64,000 nt of DNA from the NCBI GenBank assembly GCA_903772945.1, contig CAICTM010000005.1, positions 1 to 64,000 on the forward strand. Reading direction: 5' to 3'. Of the stretch, positions 42,674 through 54,807 are shown piece by piece. Position 1 is the first letter of the stretch; every line of letters starts with the position of its first letter. Origin of the DNA: Seminavis robusta. Its lineage: Eukaryota > Bacillariophyta > Bacillariophyceae > Naviculales > Naviculaceae. The position numbers and the translations under genes are program-made. The notes under the pieces were generated by a model that ran no database searches, was not told where the DNA came from, and saw nothing but the letters and a program-made list of their open reading frames with translations.

Positions 42674-44983
42674 TTAGAAATACGGCGTACTCTGTGTCAA
42701 CAACGTGGCCTGACTGGTGCTGCTGGTGCCAGCCGATTTGGATTTTCGAAACTGATTGCTGAGCTCCAACATTTTGTTCTTTTGCGATTCGATACTGGAC
42801 AGCGTGGACGACGATGTCCGGGACGTGGCGGTGGTGGCCGTCCGCGTGGATTCATCCATCAATATTCCACTGCCCAATTTGACGAGTCCCAACGACGTGC
42901 GATTGCGCGACGATGCTTTGCGGTGCAAACCGGGTCTCTTGGTTCCACTACTTCCACTGGGTCGTCGTCGCGAGTCAACTTTCTTGGAGGATGTTCGGTT
43001 CATGGGGGGTGGATCGTCTTCTTCCTCGTCGAGTGACTTTTGCATTGCAGCCTTTGATTTGGAGTGTCGTTTGGGTGGCAGTCTCTTTTTGGTAGTAGTA
43101 GTGAATTGTTCTTCGTCGTCGGAACCTTCCGAAGCACTGTCACTGAAGAGTTCTTCTGATCTCTTTTTGGTGGCACTTTCACTTTTTCTTCTTGAGTCGA
43201 CTTTCATGGACGACTTTCGTTTCATGGTTGTGGGTGGTGGAACTGGATCATCCTCCTCGTCATCGTCATTGTCGTGGGAGAGATTGGAAAGTGACTTGTG
43301 CATTTTGGCCTTTTCGAGCTTGGCAGATCTGGAGTTTCGTTTGGGTGGTAGTCGCTTCTTGGTGGTGAATTGTTCTTCATCCTCAGAACTTTCGGAACCG
43401 CTGTCACTGAGTGGTTCTTTCTTTTTGGTTCCACATTCACTCTTTCTTCTTCGCGAGTCGATTCTCTTGGACGACTTTCGTTTCATGGTAGTGGGGGGTG
43501 GTACGGGATCATCATCATCATCATCATCGTCGTTGTAGGACATTTTTGACAGTGATTTGTGCATTGTAGCCTTTTCAAGCTTGGCGGATTTGGAGTTTCG
43601 TTTGGGAGGCATTCTCTTCTTTTTCTTGGTGCTGAATTGTTCTTCATTGTCAGAACCTTCCGAAGCACTGTCACTGCGTTCTTGCTCGTCATCCTTGTTG
43701 TCGGACCAAATTTCTTCTTCCACGCTCGACTCATCGTCATCATCCAATCCGAGAAGACTAGGACGCTTATTGTTCATGAGATTGCGCCGGGATGTGGATC
43801 GCGAGCTCTGTTTGGGTGGCAACTTTCTAGTGCTGGGCGGTCCTCGACTATTGCGTCTGGATGGTAACCGACGACCACGTTCTACCAGCATTGGTTGTTG
43901 TTGTTGTTGTTCGGGTCCACTGTCATTGTCATCGTCTTCGTCGTTCTCTGTGAGTCCAGAAAAGTCGGACATTTCCGTGTCTTTGGGGGGTGGTGCCAAT
44001 TTGGGAATGTTACTCTTGCTGGACTCTTCCAATTCATCATTTTCTTCGCCTCCTTGTTTGGACTGTAGATCTTCGGCTCGTTGTTCTACAAAATCGGCAA
44101 AGGAATCATGAGGGTCGGGCTCAATTTTGAGACAGCGTTGCGACTTTCGTCGTGTCAATGCCTTGTCAAAGACAGCCGCTTGCATTCGTTCTTGCGATTG
44201 AATATTTTGTACGTCCAATCGACGTTGGGAACGTCGACGTTGCAATTCTTTCGATAACGTCGGTCGCCCCACATTGGCGAGAGCACCGGTATTATGATCC
44301 GATGGTTGTTGGGAATCCACTAGGCGTCTCCGCCCTCGTCGCAGTAGTGGATTGGAGGATGATGATTCCTCCGCTTGTGCTTGTGCCTCTTCTCCTCCTC
44401 CGACGGCTGCCATGAGAGACGCTCCTCGCAGACTCTGACTGCGTCTCATCATGGTGGCTCTTCGATTAATACTGTTAATGTTGTTGTTGGTTCCACCATG
44501 GCTGGCCGTGCCTGTCAAACCATCCGCACTAATATTGCGTCGAATACTGTTGGCACGGGCCAACATTCCGGGACGGGCCAACGAAGGACGACCCTTGTTT
44601 CGGGGGGCTTCTTCTGCTGGTTGTTGTACCTCTTCCACGGAATGCTCACTCCCCTCACTGTCGTCGTTGTCACTATGGGAACCATCCAATCGCTTGGTGG
44701 CACTTCCTCGAGAGCTGCGTCGTCGGCGTTGTTGTTCTTCATTTCCTTGTTGTTGTGGCTTTCGAGAACTCCGTCGTTGACTCTTGGCATGTACACTGCC
44801 ACTACGACTGCGACTACACTTGGGCTGTTGTTCTTCTGCTGTCTTATTGCGACCTCGACTCGAGCGACGCTTGCTGCTCTTGCTGCGTCGTCGCTTTTCC
44901 AATTCGGCATTGTCGGCACCACCATTGTCGGACGATCTGCCTCTGCCGCCACTGCTACGAGAGGACGACTTGGTGTGGCTCAT
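42674..44983 (-). CDS. Disordered Ser/Arg/Lys-rich protein with triple repeat
   Basis: A 769-residue protein without a folded domain. The N-terminal half is rich in RRSS, SRGR and QRR words, like splicing-type RS regions. The C-terminal half has three copies of a unit of about 80 residues. Each runs SDSxSExSxxEEQF, then a Lys run with PPKRxSxS, then KSLS, an acidic run, DP-PPP and RxSSxKxDSRR. Acidic and basic blocks alternate within each unit. The copies have diverged in the length of the Asp run. Many RRxS and SDxE contexts are candidate kinase sites. Probably nuclear or chromatin/RNA associated by composition, but that is inference. The start ATG is at the end of the open frame. Confidence 0.65.
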   Translation of the reverse strand: MSHTKSSSRSSGGRGRSSDNGGADNAELEKRRRSKSSKRRSSRGRNKTAEEQQPKCSRSRSGSVHAKSQRRSSRKPQQQGNEEQQRRRRSSRGSATKRLDGSHSDNDDSEGSEHSVEEVQQPAEEAPRNKGRPSLARPGMLARANSIRRNISADGLTGTASHGGTNNNINSINRRATMMRRSQSLRGASLMAAVGGGEEAQAQAEESSSSNPLLRRGRRRLVDSQQPSDHNTGALANVGRPTLSKELQRRRSQRRLDVQNIQSQERMQAAVFDKALTRRKSQRCLKIEPDPHDSFADFVEQRAEDLQSKQGGEENDELEESSKSNIPKLAPPPKDTEMSDFSGLTENDEDDDNDSGPEQQQQQPMLVERGRRLPSRRNSRGPPSTRKLPPKQSSRSTSRRNLMNNKRPSLLGLDDDDESSVEEEIWSDNKDDEQERSDSASEGSDNEEQFSTKKKKRMPPKRNSKSAKLEKATMHKSLSKMSYNDDDDDDDDPVPPPTTMKRKSSKRIDSRRRKSECGTKKKEPLSDSGSESSEDEEQFTTKKRLPPKRNSRSAKLEKAKMHKSLSNLSHDNDDDEEDDPVPPPTTMKRKSSMKVDSRRKSESATKKRSEELFSDSASEGSDDEEQFTTTTKKRLPPKRHSKSKAAMQKSLDEEEDDPPPMNRTSSKKVDSRRRPSGSSGTKRPGLHRKASSRNRTSLGLVKLGSGILMDESTRTATTATSRTSSSTLSSIESQKNKMLELSNQFRKSKSAGTSSTSQATLLTQSTPYF

Positions 44984-45884
44984 CTTCGTCGTTGGTTGTT
45001 GTGGATTGTGGTGAGTGTTGCTAGCTAGTAGCTATTGACTAACTAGCTAGGTAGGTTGTGCTGGTGAAATAATGGGCAGTGGGCGATGGAATGGATAGAG
45101 AAGTGGACAATGTTTCACTGGGTTGTGGTGTGGTGGTGGCTTGGACGACTGTCTGTGCCGTTGGTTTCGCTGCCACCGTCTCGTGTTCTTGTTTCGGCTT
45201 GGCTCCAGCAGCTTCCGGGTCCAAGAGCTATTATTTAAATACAGCAGAACTCCTCGTTGCACCATCTAACCATTGTGTCTTGCAAAAAGACCACCTGTTC
45301 TACTCATTCTCCATCAAACTGCCGATTGATAAGCTTCTGATTCTCTTTCAAATCGTCTGTTCTACGTTGATGAGATCTTGATGTGAATCAAGATGACCGA
45401 CTCGAAAGCACCTCACTAAGGATTTAATTAAGCTAATCCCGGAAGTATTCAGATTCCTTCGGAGAATCTTGTCCTATTCAGAGAAATGTCATTATCGTTA
45501 ATTCAACTGTACTCCGACCAAGTATTGCTTCAGAGTGGTACTGTAGCAATACTAACAGTAGGTATGCTTCTCACGAAGTTCTCGGTATCTGAGAGGTTTT
45601 TGTCTTATTTCGGTTGTTCTTGGGATCCTCCTTGGTTTCTTCAAATACGGTACAGCTAGCGCTTTGTTCTGTGCCGGGAGAACAATGGTCATAGTTAAGT
45701 CGAGGGCGACACTGTCTTGGATGTCAACTGCAACGCCGCTCTGCTGGCTACCGGTACGCGTGCATCTGTGCAGCCCTCACATTCGAGTTTTGTTGTGAGG
45801 ATCGGCAGCAGCAATGCCAAGATGGATACCCTTGCATAGCTGCAGTACTCCACGCTATTTGAAGTGCGCCGTGAATACTGTAGC
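44984..45884. other. Intergenic, divergent promoter region
   Basis: Between the starts of the minus-strand disordered protein and the plus-strand LRR gene. It begins with CTAGCTAGTAGC and CTAGCTAGGTAGG words. Short frames only. Confidence 0.35.
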
Positions 45885-48587
45885 ATGGATTCCAATCCAA
45901 GCACACTAAATGATCCAACTGGAGCCGAGCATGATTGGATGCTGCCCAGGAGTACCAATCAACAACCACCACAACAAGATGATGTCTCTGTGGTGAACCC
46001 ACCCAGTTTTATTAATGTCCCAAGTCCCGAAGACATGAGCTGTGCTTCTTCGGTCACGACACGACATTTCCAAGATGCCGAGCTATTTGTCCCACACATG
46101 TACCCATCAGCTCAGAATCTACGTGACTCTGACAATGATGTAGAGAACCCTACCTTTCAGCCAGTCACACAGCAAACCAAGCCAACCACGATTCAGCCTG
46201 TTTTACCACCTCTTCCCGAGGGATCGTCGCAAGACCCAACTGACAGCAATAGTATCACTGCAAGCCAACAAAAAATTGATGAAATTAGAATCCTCAAGGA
46301 ACAACAAAAAGGGACCAAACAGGAGGCATCATCCAATGTTCCATCCATGGCAAGCTTGGAATCAAAAATCAACCACAAAACCCAAACATACTTGGTTCCA
46401 CAAATTTCCTGTGAATCAAATGGAGACACTGGCATTGATCCAATCGTTCAGGAGGAGAAAAGTGAGGATGAGGTCGCAAAGAGAATAGCCAATGAAGACG
46501 AGCACGGTGTTAAGGTTCTTCCCCTGGGACAGAACAAGGATCCGGGAATTCTTGATGGCAGAAGAAAATCAGTAGTTTCTGTGAGGATTTCTACTGCCAA
46601 TGAAGACAACAGCACCTTGCCATTACCAACTTGGCTCCAAGATTTTCCAGAGCCCCAAAATTTGCCACCTGCTAGCAACCGTGCCAGTTTTCCAGGAGCA
46701 TATTCTATTTGCAATCCATTCGGAACCTTGTCACAACAACAAACAAATCCATCGACCAGTGGCGAAACTCAGAATACTGCTGTTAATGAAGAGGAAGGAG
46801 GAGATATCCAACCACCTCCGCCGGAGTCATTGGCAGAGGCACGACCTGTTGCCGACCACGACCTACCCATTGCCACAGCAGATCATGGCATTAAATTCAA
46901 TTCGCAACAGAGCAATTTACCGTTCTATCTCATGGGAGGCCTATGCTTCCTATTGGTTGTTGCTGCTATCATTGTAGGGGCTGTATGTGGCACTGGACAA
47001 TGTAGCCAGAATGTGTACGTGGATGGTAGCCGTACCATTGCACCCACCACAACAAGAGATGCTGTCGACGCACCCAAGATTGAAACTGTCCTGACCAGCC
47101 TCCTCGGAAAGGACTACTTTCAACAAGTGGAAGAGGGATATGATGATGAACTGACTGAATTTATGGTGGAGACAAGGCAGCAAGCATTTGATTGGATAGT
47201 CAATCAGGATCCAATGCAGCTAGAGTATGATGCTCCTAATTTGGTGCAAAGGCTTCTTTTAGTTCTCATCTACTACCAAACCACACGGCATCATCGATGG
47301 AAGGAGTGCAATCCACCAGCAACTCCCCAAGGAAGTGCATCAGGTAATTTCTGCTATAGGCTTGATCCTTTCACAGGGGACACAACATCATCCATCTGGG
47401 GTGATCAGTGGCTCTCTGCCCGTCATGAATGCCAGTGGGCTGGAGTGATCTGTGAGACTGTGTTGTCAAAAGAGAGGACAGTTGTTGAGCTACGAATGCG
47501 TAAGTCTTTTAGGCCAGACAGGTGGATTGCATCATTGTTTCTTACACATAGGAATGTATTCTTCAGGGTGGAATCAGCTCAATGGCCCTCTTCCATGGGA
47601 GATTGCACTCTTGCCACACCTGAAACAGCTACATTTGAATGACAATGTGCTGAGTGGAGTGTTTCCACCAAAGCTGCTCTCTTTTTCATTGGAACAGCTG
47701 ATGTTGGGCAACAACCAACTCTCCGGACCCCTCCCTGCCAGATGGTTTGAAACTCTCCATGAAGGAAATGCAAAACTCGTCAATCTTCAAATCTCTTCAA
47801 ACAGACTGACTGGGACAATCCCCTCTGAAGTGGGGATTTCCCCCTTGAAGAGCCTTGGTCTCAGGAAAAATTCACTGACAGGGTCTCTGCCACTGGAATT
47901 TTTCCACATGGGTTCTTTTAAGAATCTAGATTTTGCTCAAAACGATGTGAGTTATTGACATCCTCTTTTGTTGCACAAGCAGCCCAAACCATGAAGAATC
48001 TCACCTTTGGCCTCATTCCTCAATCCTTCCTTCTCATGAAGCTTACGGGCACCCTGCCAAGTGAAATTGGATTGCTAACGCACCTGCATTATATCTTTTT
48101 GAGTCACACTGGCATTGCAGGAACCTTGCCCTCAGAGATTGCCCTGCTGAGCACACTTAGGGAGATTGATTTGTCCTTTACCAACATGCAAGGGACACTC
48201 CCGGAAGAAATGTACACCGGACTCACAGACCTTCGTGCTTTTTCTGGCAATAACTGCAACTTTTCTGGGACTATCAGTTCATCACTTGGTCTTTTGACAA
48301 GTCTATTTTGGCTGCATGTGTCCAACAACAACTTGCACGGCACAATTCCCAATGAGATTGAAGAGTTGACTAAGCTGACCAAACTGGCAGTGGATGGGAA
48401 TCAGTTCACCGGCACTGTTCCAGCATCTGTATGTCATTCTGCTGCTTATGTTGATAATTATGGAGGCACTTCATTGGTTGTTGCTGACTGCTTGCCAAAT
48501 ACAGAGACCGGTGTGCCCGCCATCGAATGTGCCACGGATTGCTGCACCAGTTGTTGTGACGAGACTGGGGTTTGTCTTGCTAACTAG
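45885..48587 (+). CDS. LRR receptor-like membrane protein, three exons
   Basis: Exons 45885-47499, 47567-47946, 48042-48587. Introns are 67 and 95 bp (GTAAGT..TTCAG and GTGAGT..GAAG), phases 1 and 0. The product is 846 residues. Start MDSNPSTLND is the first ATG. Order: polar cytosolic region with PSFINVPSPEDMSCASSV, a block nearly identical to the gene at 33736, membrane helix at about 345-368 (LPFYLMGGLCFLLVVAAII), pre-LRR domain with HECQWAGVICE near 515, LRRs (FSGTISSSLGLLTSL and similar) and the end CATDCCTSCCDETGVCLAN. No kinase or signal peptide, as in its paralogs. It is inverted relative to them, about 9.5 kb from the nearest. Confidence 0.87.
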
Positions 48588-48739
48588 ATTGACTTTGACG
48601 TTTAAGTCAAGTTAGTTATAGTTAGGTAGTAAGGTATACCATTCTACCAACGGGAGCTTTTGGTTTCTTTTGTTGTCCTTTTTCTCTGTTCGAAACTCGA
48701 AACTGTAACTAGTTAGTTAGTCCCAGACCTTGAAGAATG
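48588..48739. other. LRR gene 3' flank
   Basis: Contains TTAGTTATAGTTAGGTAG and ACTAGTTAGTTAG runs. No gene. Confidence 0.35.
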
Positions 48740-49624
48740 GGAGAGAAAAATGCTGGAACACCTTGAGCTTTTAGTCGAGGAGACAGAACTATGGGAAACC
48801 CTCTGCAACGAACCATGTATCATATCCAGTGACGGCTCATCACCCAACCCCAAAGGCTCATTTGCATGGATCATTAGCAAAAACATGATGGCACACGCCT
48901 AGCCCGCTGCTGTGGACCAGCCTTCGGTTACAAAATCAACTCCTACAGAGCAGAAGGATACGGAATCCTCTCAGCAATGAGGTTCTTAGCACAGCTCCAA
49001 AAGATTCATTCACCCAACAAACAAGAGATTCTCACCAAGCATGAGCACCTCTGTGACAACAAAAGCATCGGAGAAGTAGTCACCAAGCACACATCATTTC
49101 ACAAAATATACCCCAACACCACACTGGGCTCTGAGTGGGACATCATTGCAGAAATCAGACACACAATGTTAGAAGACCTCGACGAAGCATCCAGGCCCTC
49201 AATCCATCACTTAAAGGGACATCAAGACGACAACAAACCATATAACCAACTCCCGCTGAAAGCTCAGCTGAATGTAGATGCCGATAAGCTAGCCGACACA
49301 TGGCTCCAAGCTCACTCGGACACCGACTTCACCAGAGCACCCATCTTACCCACCAGTGGATGCCAAGTTGAACTGAAACAAGGAACAGTCACATTCAATC
49401 TCAAACAAGAGCTGAAACATGCCAGAACCTACCCACTGCTCAAACAGAAATTGATGAAAGATTACAACTGGTCAGAAGACACATTCAATGACATTGACTG
49501 GACCGCACATGGAAGAGCTTTGCGAAGACACGATAATCATCGTCCAACAATGGTCAAATACCTCAACAAAGTCCTACCTGTCGGAGCATTCCTCCATAAA
49601 ACAAACCCCAAGTATTACGCAGGA
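48740..49624 (+). mobile_element. RNase H part of an RT-type mobile element (LINE-like), 5' truncated
   Basis: Text such as SSDGSSPNPKGSFAWII and YRAEGYGILSA shows the Asp and Glu blocks of a type-1 RNase H. Further on are HHLKGHQDD and LNVDADKLAD. This order follows the reverse transcriptase in stramenopile LINE-like proteins. The transcriptase itself is not seen upstream, so the copy is 5' truncated. At 49624 it is cut by the LTR element, and the related C-terminal zinc-finger part resumes at 55077. Assignment to LINEs is from memory of similar proteins and is moderate. Confidence 0.6.
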
Positions 49625-49880
49625 TGTTGGAGGTTGTATTACAGACACCTCAATACAAATTAGTCGTTTATCCCAATCTAGTTTAGAGGGGATATCTATA
49701 TCTATTCTCTAGTTACATACATGGGGAGTTTAACTGATCTATATGGTCACCCCCTTCACTATATCCTTTGAAGTTGAATCAATCCCAGAAATACATGGAG
49801 AAAGATCACTTCTTGGAAATAGCTTAACAGTAAAACAGTATTTTACCTTTACTAAGCTAGAGTGTTACTAGCAACCAACA
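49625..49880 (+). repeat. 5' LTR (256 bp)
   Basis: TGTTGG..CCAACA ends. By eye it is the same, base for base, as 54816-55071. The segment CACTTCTTGGAAATAG at 49807-49822 is complementary to the first bases after the LTR and may mark the start of R. Confidence 0.93.
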
Positions 49881-49896
49881 CTATTTCCAAGAAGTG
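49881..49896 (+). promoter_or_regulatory. Candidate self-priming primer-binding site
   Basis: CTATTTCCAAGAAGTG begins on the first base after the LTR, where a primer-binding site belongs. It is not recognisably complementary to the 3' end of a tRNA, but is an exact 16-base complement of 49807-49822 within the LTR. Tf1/sushi-type elements are known to prime in this way from the 5' end of their own RNA. Confidence 0.65.
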
Positions 49897-52800
49897 TTTC
49901 ATCTCTCGAATTCGAGATCTCGTCGCCAATGGCGACATCGATAACGACATCCTAGGCTATTGCATGATATCAAGCTAAGGTGAAGGCAACAGGTGTAGCA
50001 AACGGCTCAGGCAAAAAGGGCTCTAGCCTCAGCAAGAGAGCTATCCCAACAGCCTAACAGAAAAAAGGCAACACCACGAAACCGTGGAACGACGAAGAGA
50101 TTGGTCCTCCTATACTGAAGACGACCAAATCATCGCAATCCAAGTATACCACCCTTGAAGATAATTACTAACTACTCCACTCTATTGCTTGAACGAAGCG
50201 AATCCATCTAAAGGAACGACCGAGCTTCCGAAAGCGAACGAACGGAGCAAGCGAGCTCACAGGAGTGACCTGCGGAACGAGCAGAGATCAAGGATCCTGC
50301 AGTCATACCATACGAACTCAAGAGTGAGCGACAAGAACTGCAGCTCACAGGAGTGAGCGAACCAAGCCAGAAGGAGCAGCGCCACAGAGAGCGCATGCAA
50401 GAACAAGCTCACAGGAGTGAGCCGAATTTGAGCTGCGGAAACAGCCATCGTACGACTGCTAGGTGCAGTGCCGATACGAAAATCAACTACAGGAGTGGCG
50501 ACACAGGTCGCCACGAAGACCAAGCTTGCAAGCAACCAGGACGACTAGCTAGCTAGGAGCCCAACAAGCGAACGACGCTGCCGGTGAGAGGAACCGGAGC
50601 GACAAGGCGACTGTACGGAAGCCAGTGTCACCACCAGAAGAGGAACAACACCAGGAGTGTTGTCACGGAAGAGGAACTAGATAACAAGTTCCAACAAGAA
50701 GAAGAATTACCACAGAGGTGCTTCCGTGGGAGAGTTCCTATCCTCAACAAGAGAGCCATCGAGTTGGCTACTAGAAGAGAGGTGCGACGGAACAGAAAAT
50801 TCCAACGCACAATAACAAGCCATCTTACCAGGCCGATTACTCGACAAGGACAGGTCCTACGGAAGGACTGTCATACAGGAAGTTGTGCTTTGAACATTAG
50901 CGCAACAGGCCCCAAGAGTGCAAGCTGTCGAATGCAACCGGAAACGAGCTGCATCTATCGGCAACAGGCTGAACAAGAGCGAATTTGCGAATTTTGCAAT
51001 TCCACCACGCAAGAACAAGACAATCCAGTCAAACGATCGAAGCCACTGGATCGAACGAAACCGCTGCAGCTGCTACTGCTACGGCGACAACAAGAAGAGC
51101 AGCCAATAGTCAGCGAGCGATCGACCGACCGAAGCTACTACTGGTACTATTAGCAAGTCGCTACAGCGACAACAACAAGAAGAACGGCGACGACTACCAC
51201 TAGCCAGTCGCTACCGCTACCGAACAGTGAAAGCATCGACAGCGCCATTGTGTCTGTTGATCGACAACAGTGTTCGCAACTACCATTGTCAGCAGAAGAA
51301 GACATTGTTTTTTTTTGTGAGGAAATCGCTGACAGCATGCAACCATGCAGTTCCACGGAACGCCAAAGAACAATCCCTGCAGTTCAGCGGAACGGTATCT
51401 TTTCGCAAAAGGTATCTTTCCAGGAGTGTACGGAGCCAGATCCAAGCTACCGTTTGATCTCTCCGTACGTCGGCAACAAGAGGATTCCACCGCGAATCCA
51501 AGACAAGTATCAATACGACCAGCTACTGATGGGCAACTACTGGTCCTGTACCGGATCATGTCCTGCACCGTTAGCTAGCTAGCTACCGGTATATGGAGCG
51601 AAGCACATCCAGTGCAAGCCACTGGAGCAGTGCAAGCAGAACAAAGCTATAGGAAGCACAGGAGTGCATCCACCAGCATTGAATATTTTCTTTTGGAGTT
51701 GTTTGAGTTTACTCAACACCTCCTACCCCTTTCATGGAGTGTGTATTGTGGCATCCCAGCCACAGCACCTCCTCCTACTACTTTTTTGGAATGTGTATAG
51801 TGCAACTAATCCACAGCACTTCCTCCCTGATTACAGGCAAACCTGAGGCAACAACAGCCTCCAGGCAGGTAACAACCATACCATTACAAGTCTATGCCCT
51901 TGCTATTTGATCACAGCAAGTGCACAGGAGTGTGAGGGTACCCAAATCCAAAACCTACAATCCTACAAACAAAATCATACTTTATAGGCGATGCCGCAAC
52001 CACCAACGGCATCAATGGCTACATCAACAGCCATCATCAATGGCAACAACAGCCAACAACGGTACCTACCAATTGCCACAACTACACGGCCAACAACGGT
52101 ATCTACCAACTACCAAACCGATTACAATGAATCGACCAAACCAAATTCGAATTGCATCTACAATAACGGCAACTGCAACAACAGCAGAACGACAGTGAAC
52201 GTTGAACCGATTAGCTAGCTACAAGCAAGCCACTCAAGAGTTCACAAGACAAGGAACCAAGCCACAGGATGGCTGGAGCATTCAGAGTTTGACCCACAAG
52301 CGGGAACCTGATCAAAAGAAACAACAAGAGGGTGCACACCTCAGCTCCACTGCAACTACTGTACAGAGATTGCAACCAACCTAGTCTCACACCAACAGAA
52401 GTACGTGAGTACATCAAATCAAGCCAACTATAGATACAACGACGGACAACTACAAGTCCTGTCACAGCCTGCTCACAGGAGTGTAAGAGCAGTGACAGAA
52501 CCAACACTTGTCCTGCCACAGCCATCTCACAGGAGTGTAAGAGCAGTGGCATCACCAACCAAAGGATCTACCGACTACATCACCATCGAACCATCATCGA
52601 CCATGACACGTCCAGGTCCAGTGGAGCCCATCAAGTTGGAGCCTCCACAACTACTACCGAATACTTCCTTACAAGTTTCCAAACTTCCAAGGGCTTCTAG
52701 CCCCAACTCAAAGCATCATTGTGGCAAGGAACTCCCTCCTAGTTCCGGCTACTACAACAGTTCTCCCAAGTGTCGCTATGGCCTGACTTCCCAGTCTCAG

Positions 52801-54807
52801 CTACGGCAACACCAAATGACGGTACCAAGTGTACCAAGTGACGGCACCAGTCACCACAAGTGACGACACCAGCAGTCACGAGTCTCACATGAGTATAAAC
52901 CACCATGACAAGAGGAAACAATAACTCAACCATTTCCTCATTCCATCTTCAGACATCGAGACCATCCAAGAACTGGGTTCAGTCGAACCCAACAAGTCCG
53001 TGACTTCCAAGCTACATCATTTCCAGCTTCCATGCACCTTCCAATAGGGCATCACTTCCCACAAGTCTACGACTTCCAGAAGCTTCAACCAGCTTCCATC
53101 TACGAAGGGCTTCCAGCCCCATCAAGTGTCAATGTAGCCGGACTTCCCAGTCTGAGCCGCAGGTACACCAAGTGACGGTATCATCCGACACCAGTCTTCC
53201 AGGAGTGGCACCACTCCCAGCAGGAGTGCCAGCCACAAAGACTTTTCTGACGATGACATTTTCCGTATTGTCTCGTCTACACCCGCTCAGCTTCTCGTTA
53301 CCAAGCGGGATGCCGAGCAACCACTTCCAAGGTTTGTTTTGGACTCATTGCAAGCCAGTCGGCACGACGACGTGAGACTTGGATTACACAGCCTTCCCAA
53401 GGCAGGAGTCTGCTTACCAAAGCACAGATAGACACATTGAGTGCTATCGATTCTCAGGAATCTTAGAGGACCACACCTCTAGCTCCATAGCAACCCCAAG
53501 GTGGATCCAATGTCCAAACCAACCAAGCCAGCTTTGGCTACAACAAGTACAAGTCCTGCCACAGCTAGCTCACAGGAGTGTGCCAACAGTGACAGCAGGA
53601 GTGGTAAAGTTGTACCCACCAAAACCAAAGTCTCAAACCTTTTTCAACCTTCCTTTGAATTCTCCGATCGATCTATCCAGATTGACACACCAGATCGACT
53701 GACAAGAAACGATCATGCCAGATCGAATGACACGAAGCGATCGAATCACAAGCAGCAACCACGAGATCGATTCAGTTTGACTCTCGGGATCGACTCAGAA
53801 GATCCAACATGAGATTGCAAGTGCGACCAAGCAAAGCCTATCGAGGCAAAGCCTATCAAGGCAGAGCAAGCTTACTCAAGCAAGGGTAGACACATCAGTG
53901 CTACCGGGATATCTTCTGCAGAGGATTCCCACAGTTCCACAGGAACAGTTCCACCATGGAACCAGCTCAAAGCAAGCAACAGTTCGACGGAACGCCACAA
54001 GTTGCCAGCACCCATCTACAAGAGGTGCAAACCAAGGTCCACATCAAGCAAGCACACATTCATGTACAACAAGTCACAGCCATTCGATTCCAAAGAAGAG
54101 GAGGCCGTGATGAAGGAAGAAGCTTCCCCAGCTGGGAAGAAGAGGATTCCATTCCTCTGGAAAAGACAACAGCAGGACATCCAAGACTTCTTGGACATCC
54201 AACAAGAAGAGACAGCTCACGTTCCATTCCAATGGACAACGCACAAGCTGACTCCAGATAGCTACCAAGCTATTGCACAGACTCATGCTCACCTGATTTC
54301 CAAATCCAGTATCAAGCCTGAATGGATTGATGTTTCCACACATCATTGACGATTGAGACCATGGCATATCGATGTCCAGTTCAGTCTACACCGCCAGTCA
54401 AGAGCACAGTTTGAGTCTACGAGAATGCAGCCGGAACTTCCTAGTTTCCAGCTACAGCAATACCAAGTGACCGGAACTTCCCAGTCCACGGTTCAACAAG
54501 TGATCGGAACTTCCCAGTTTCGAATACAGCAACATCAAGTGACGGTACCAACCGCCACAGCAAATCATACAGGAGTGGCAACACTCACAGGAGTGATGGC
54601 CACAGTGGCTTTTCATGACGACACTGTCCACATGTCCACATTGACTGTGACAGATTTGTCAGCACTGCTATGGATGACAAGCTTCTCGCCACCAAGCGGA
54701 ATGCCGAGCAACCTAGCAATTGGTCTCTCATGACCAACAACTGTTCCTTATGGAGCAACCATCATTACATTAATTATTCGTTCCACGGTATCCTTTATGG
54801 AACCGTG

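Noticed and set aside
42756-45028. Several long plus-strand frames rich in Ser, Val and Phe
   Set aside because: They are complements of the repetitive disordered protein and show no independent motif.
50584-54733. Open frames of 60-190 codons inside the LTR element
   Set aside because: No recognisable domain. The same octamer recurs in all three frames, which argues against coding; they are not listed as genes.
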